A stretch of DNA of 24,342 nt, taken from the IMG/VR virus record IMGVR_UViG_3300021440_000119, positions 1 through 24,342 of that record; one strand, 5' to 3'. The DNA comes from a virus. Below are positions 21,232 to 24,342 of the stretch, piece by piece (the stretch's first letter is position 1; the number at the start of each line of letters is the position of its first letter). Made by a program: the position numbers and the translations under genes. The notes below the pieces were generated by a model. That model had not been told where the DNA came from. It searched no databases and worked only from the letters and a program-made list of their open reading frames with translations.

Positions 21232-21233
21232 AC

Positions 21234-22361
21234 ATGCCCTTCGGAGGCCTTGGAGGTATGCTCCCGTTGCGGCTGGGCGCGGGGGATAATACCGGTATAT
21301 CAGCTGAAAGCCACGCCCGGTTGAGCGCGGACCTGCTGGCCACGCATCGAACCAGCCCGGCCATGACTCTTGTCGTACTGGCCGACGCGGTTGCGGGCAC
21401 GGTGCAGGTGCTTTCTTACGAAAGCCGACTCAGCCGTGGGGTGAAGCAAGCCCCCAAGGTGGCTATCGAAAGCGGCGATCTGCGCGTGTACCTGAACACT
21501 GCGGCTAATGACTACGCCGAGGTCATCGACCTCATGCCGTTGTTGGTGTCGGGAGCGGCCATCATGTGCCAGTACCGAGATGTGTCTGGGGTATGGCATC
21601 CGGCCACCACCGCGTTCGCCACCGCAGATGCGACGCTGACATTTGACATTCCGGCTGCCACAACCAGTGTGTTTGTGATCGAGTTGTACGGTGCGGACGG
21701 CCTCACCTCGCTGGGCGCTTATGGCGCCCACGAGCGGAAGAAGGACTCCAAGAAGGAGGGCAAAGCAACCTATGCGTGGCTTTGGTTCCAGTACTTCTCT
21801 TCCGCCCTTGGCAGTGCATACGACACTCGCCCCGGCACAGTCGTAACCTGGGGTAACGCCGCCAAGGCTCGAGCCTTCGGCACGTCCCAACGTATCTCCG
21901 AGATGCTGGCGGCCTCGGCAACACCGGACGGCAGCGACGCGAAACTTGACATGTGGTCGGCGGTCTTGGGCGTGCCCCAGGCGGGGCGCACTCGAGCGGA
22001 GCTTCGGGCGGATTGCGAGGAGCTTGGGCGCTTCCCGGAGACCCCGACGCACGCTTTTCTGGCGGCGGGCATCTCCCGGATCCTTGGGCGTGAAGGCACC
22101 CTTGTATCCATTACCAGTGACAAGGGCACAATCGCAGCGCCACCAACGGGCACCTACGGCCCCGGTTTCGAAACTGGTGACCCCGACTACGACATGGGCG
22201 AAGGCGTGTGGGCCTCACCTCGTGGTCATCTGATCATCACTGTTCAGCCTCGGTATGGGCTCACGCTCGCAGACATGCTGAACAAAGTCAACAGACCTCT
22301 GGCGTTCTTTCTGGACCGAGTAATTAGGGCGACATCCACATGGGAAGTCGTTTCAGCATAA
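21234..22361 (+). CDS. Baseplate / tail protein, Mu gp48-like C-terminal part
   Basis: Predicted 375 residues. I place the start at the ATG at 21234, which has GAGGT 4 nt upstream and follows the previous stop by two bases. The N-terminal 160 residues are beta-rich and share the ISAESHARL...LLA motif with the preceding protein. Residues about 165-190 are very basic (HERKKDSKKEGK). The C-terminal half is helical, then ends in a beta region (GVWASPRGHLIITVQ, YGLTLADMLNKVNRPLAFF), the sort of ending found in gp48/gpI-type proteins that link wedge and fibre. Order (J, then this, then fibre) fits gp48. The extra N-terminal domain is unusual for that class. Confidence 0.6.
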   Translation: MPFGGLGGMLPLRLGAGDNTGISAESHARLSADLLATHRTSPAMTLVVLADAVAGTVQVLSYESRLSRGVKQAPKVAIESGDLRVYLNTAANDYAEVIDLMPLLVSGAAIMCQYRDVSGVWHPATTAFATADATLTFDIPAATTSVFVIELYGADGLTSLGAYGAHERKKDSKKEGKATYAWLWFQYFSSALGSAYDTRPGTVVTWGNAAKARAFGTSQRISEMLAASATPDGSDAKLDMWSAVLGVPQAGRTRAELRADCEELGRFPETPTHAFLAAGISRILGREGTLVSITSDKGTIAAPPTGTYGPGFETGDPDYDMGEGVWASPRGHLIITVQPRYGLTLADMLNKVNRPLAFFLDRVIRATSTWEVVSA

Positions 22362-22362
22362 T

Positions 22363-24342
22363 ATGGCATCAGCATCCTTTCTTGTGAACGGCGGCATCCC
22401 CACTGGCGCGAATCTGATTACCGCGGGTTCCACCGTGCTGCTGGCGCTCGCCGACATCTCGGGCGCGGCGAATACTCAATGGAGTTTCATCGGGTCGTCT
22501 GAAGACGTGGTTCTGCCGACGATCACGATCACAGGGAAGGGCACTGCGAGCTTCGTGATGCCGTCTGCCCCGTCTCACGGTCTTGGCCTGTCGCTGATGC
22601 TGCAATGTGTCAACGCCGGGCAGACAGCGCGGGCGTTGATTTGCGTGGGCGACGACCTGATGGTCTCCGCCAATGAGATCGACGAGCGCTCGGCGCTCGG
22701 CGGCTGGGCATGGCAGTGGAACGAAAACCTTCGTACTGCCATGCTCACTCGTGACGGCAAAGCCTACCTGGGAACGCTTTCGAGCAATGCTACTTGGGCC
22801 CTGACTGGGGCTGCGGACTTCCAAGACTTCAAGCACCTGACTATCTCGAGCCTGGGGGGCGCCAACCGTACCCTTACCCTCACGACCACAGGTGCCGTGT
22901 TGAATGACTCGGTGGAGCTCGTATTCACGGGCGATGCCTCTGCCTACAACCTCACGCTCTCGAACGGCAGTACGACTCTCGCAACACTTGAATCGTACCG
23001 AACCACATCGGTGCGGCTATGGTTCAACGGCACTGCTTGGGTGGTGACTTCCAATGTTGCAACGCCTCTGGCCAAGCGCGCCTATACAGCCGCCCTAAGT
23101 GGTGCTACTGATTGGTACACGGCGGGCGCCGCGGGTCTCACCGGATGCAATGACCTGACGGTCTCGTCCCTCGGCGGTGCCGCGCGGGTCCTCACCCTTT
23201 GGGAGAATCGCGCAGTTGTTGGCGACAAAGCTACCCTGACGTACCTGGGGTCTGACGAAGGGTATGCCCTGACCTTGAACGCGGGGGCGGGTGGTACGCT
23301 GGCCACCCTGCCTGCGTGGCGCGATACCCGGGTAGAGCTCTACTACACGGGCACTGCGTGGGCAGTGCTGTCTTCCTACAACCTGGGCGGGGGCGGGGTC
23401 ATCAAGGCCTACCGCGGGGCATTGAGCGGCGCTACGGCGTGGTATCTCAGCGGTTCGGGTACGGTCGACGGTTGCCGCTCGGTCACCGTGACAGGCCTCG
23501 GTGGAGCCGACCGCACCCTGACGCTCTGGGAGACTTACGCTGTCGCGGGCGACGAGGTCACTCTTCGCTACACCGGTACTGCCAACATCCTGACGCTGGC
23601 AGCAGGGGCGGGCGGAACGCTCGCCACGCTGCTGCCAGGTCGCGACAACGAGGTTGTGCTCGTATACTCGGGCTCCGCCTGGGCCGTAGCCAAACAGCGG
23701 CAGGCGCTTGTGCGGAAGGCCTTCGCCGGTGCCATCAACGCCGACGCCACTTGGAGTCTGGCGGGGTCTGGCACATATGCAGGTTGTACGGACGTCATTG
23801 CGACGAGCCTGAATGCCAACCGTACATTGACTCTGGACACGGTTGGGGCCTTAGCGGGAGATATCGTCACAGCTTACAACAACAGCCTTTCGTACGATTT
23901 AGTCATCTCAGGGCTCACGACACTGCGCGCTACTTTGTACGAACATGCCACGTTGGAGTTCGACGGGGCTGCGTGGCAGTTGATCCGCAGGCGCAGCGAC
24001 GTGGACTACGGGGTGCAGTCCGACGAATATACCGCGGCAGGATCCTACACCTGGACGAAGCCCGCCGGTAAAACTCACTGCCGGGTGGTAGTGGTTGGCG
24101 GCGGTGGCGGCGGTGGCCGAGGTAATTACCAGTCCAGCGGACCTGGGGGTGGCGCAGGTGGTGGCGGCTGTGGGGTTTGCGCTGTGTGGGAAGGGCTTCT
24201 CACGTCATTGGGCGCTACAGTGGCGGTAGTCGTGGGCTCGGGGGGCGCTGGCGGCTACAGCGGTTACGCCGATGGTCTTGCAGGGGGCGTCTCTTCATTC
24301 GGCACCCATATCTACGCGCCCGGTGGATTGGGTGCTGTGGGA
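22363..24342 (+). CDS. Tail fibre protein with four repeats and glycine-rich C-terminal domain (partial, open at right edge)
   Basis: An uninterrupted frame from the ATG at 22363 runs 660 codons to the window end with no stop. It is therefore the dominant gene of the last 2 kb. The ATG lies one base after the preceding stop. Residues 1-132 form an N-terminal domain (start MASASFLVNGG), probably the baseplate-attachment part. Residues about 133-546 are four repeats of 95-109 residues. After residue 546 comes YTWTKPAGKTHCRVVVVGGGG and a long Gly-rich region, a common ending of phage tail fibres where the tip folds into polyglycine helices that bind the host receptor. The protein probably ends not far beyond the window. 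Receptor binding is inferred from family architecture. Confidence 0.85.
   Translation, partial: MASASFLVNGGIPTGANLITAGSTVLLALADISGAANTQWSFIGSSEDVVLPTITITGKGTASFVMPSAPSHGLGLSLMLQCVNAGQTARALICVGDDLMVSANEIDERSALGGWAWQWNENLRTAMLTRDGKAYLGTLSSNATWALTGAADFQDFKHLTISSLGGANRTLTLTTTGAVLNDSVELVFTGDASAYNLTLSNGSTTLATLESYRTTSVRLWFNGTAWVVTSNVATPLAKRAYTAALSGATDWYTAGAAGLTGCNDLTVSSLGGAARVLTLWENRAVVGDKATLTYLGSDEGYALTLNAGAGGTLATLPAWRDTRVELYYTGTAWAVLSSYNLGGGGVIKAYRGALSGATAWYLSGSGTVDGCRSVTVTGLGGADRTLTLWETYAVAGDEVTLRYTGTANILTLAAGAGGTLATLLPGRDNEVVLVYSGSAWAVAKQRQALVRKAFAGAINADATWSLAGSGTYAGCTDVIATSLNANRTLTLDTVGALAGDIVTAYNNSLSYDLVISGLTTLRATLYEHATLEFDGAAWQLIRRRSDVDYGVQSDEYTAAGSYTWTKPAGKTHCRVVVVGGGGGGGRGNYQSSGPGGGAGGGGCGVCAVWEGLLTSLGATVAVVVGSGGAGGYSGYADGLAGGVSSFGTHIYAPGGLGAVG
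22759..24000 (+). repeat. Four tandem domain repeats in the tail fibre
   Basis: Units at 22759-23076, 23077-23403, 23404-23715 and 23716-24000. Each starts K/R-A-[YF] and shares an approximate pattern: AL.GAT.WY...G, a central SLGGA.R.LTL, a GD.VTL.Y.G strand, GGTLATL, and an end V.L.Y.G.AWAV. Units 2 and 3 are the most alike; units 1 and 4 are diverged. The repeat is at protein level; DNA identity is modest. Confidence 0.8.

Noticed and set aside
20913-21233. Upstream extension of the gp48-like gene
   Set aside because: Overlaps the 183-aa gene in another frame and is Arg/Cys-rich shadow sequence; the ATG at 21234 has GAGGT 4 nt upstream.

Overview
This GC-rich window is the late structural module of a tailed phage or prophage with a contractile tail (myovirus morphology). 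Every convincing gene is on the + strand. They are tightly packed, with TAATG, TGATG, ATGA and GTGA stop/start overlaps, so most of the window reads as one long late operon. The baseplate and tail genes follow the order of phage Mu (sheath, tube, chaperone, tape measure, gpN-like, gpP-like, gp45-like, gp46-like, gp47/J-like, gp48-like, fibre). The head genes (terminase, portal, scaffold-like, capsid) are of a different, HK97-fold type. A Gram-negative host is likely from the Mu-type baseplate, but no host gene, integrase, att site or lysis gene is present to confirm it.

Layout. 1-218: non-coding, with an AT-rich patch of repeated TTTTC/TTTTCGGCC motifs just before the terminase genes (candidate packaging or regulatory site). 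219-3944: small terminase, large terminase, portal. 3976-4708: three overlapping small zinc-ribbon proteins. 4715-6919: small structural candidate, scaffold-like protein, major capsid protein. 6928-9983: head completion, connector and tail-completion genes, including an HK97 gp10-like protein. 9983-11904: tail sheath and tail tube. 11904-12674: tail assembly chaperone with a good -1 programmed-frameshift signal. 12680-12806: a strong intrinsic terminator directly followed by a tRNA-Gln(CTG)-like cloverleaf, only 4 nt before the tape-measure start codon. 12811-15399: tape measure protein with two kinds of internal repeat. 15401-22361: baseplate genes, with an unusual proline-rich three-repeat protein inserted between the spike and gp46-like genes, and a gene whose N-terminal motif recurs in the gp48-like protein. 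22363 to the window end: a tail fibre, open at the right edge, with four approximately 100-residue repeats and a glycine-rich C-terminal domain.

How the genes work together. The terminase packages DNA through the portal into a shell built on the scaffold. Connector proteins seal the head. The tube polymerises inside the sheath along a length set by the tape measure with help from the chaperones. The baseplate hub, spike, wedge and J proteins nucleate the tail and carry the fibre. The most unusual part is 12401-12810, where a frameshift signal, a 17-bp terminator and a tRNA-like gene are packed between chaperone and tape measure. That arrangement could set the chaperone ratio and dose expression of the downstream tail genes.
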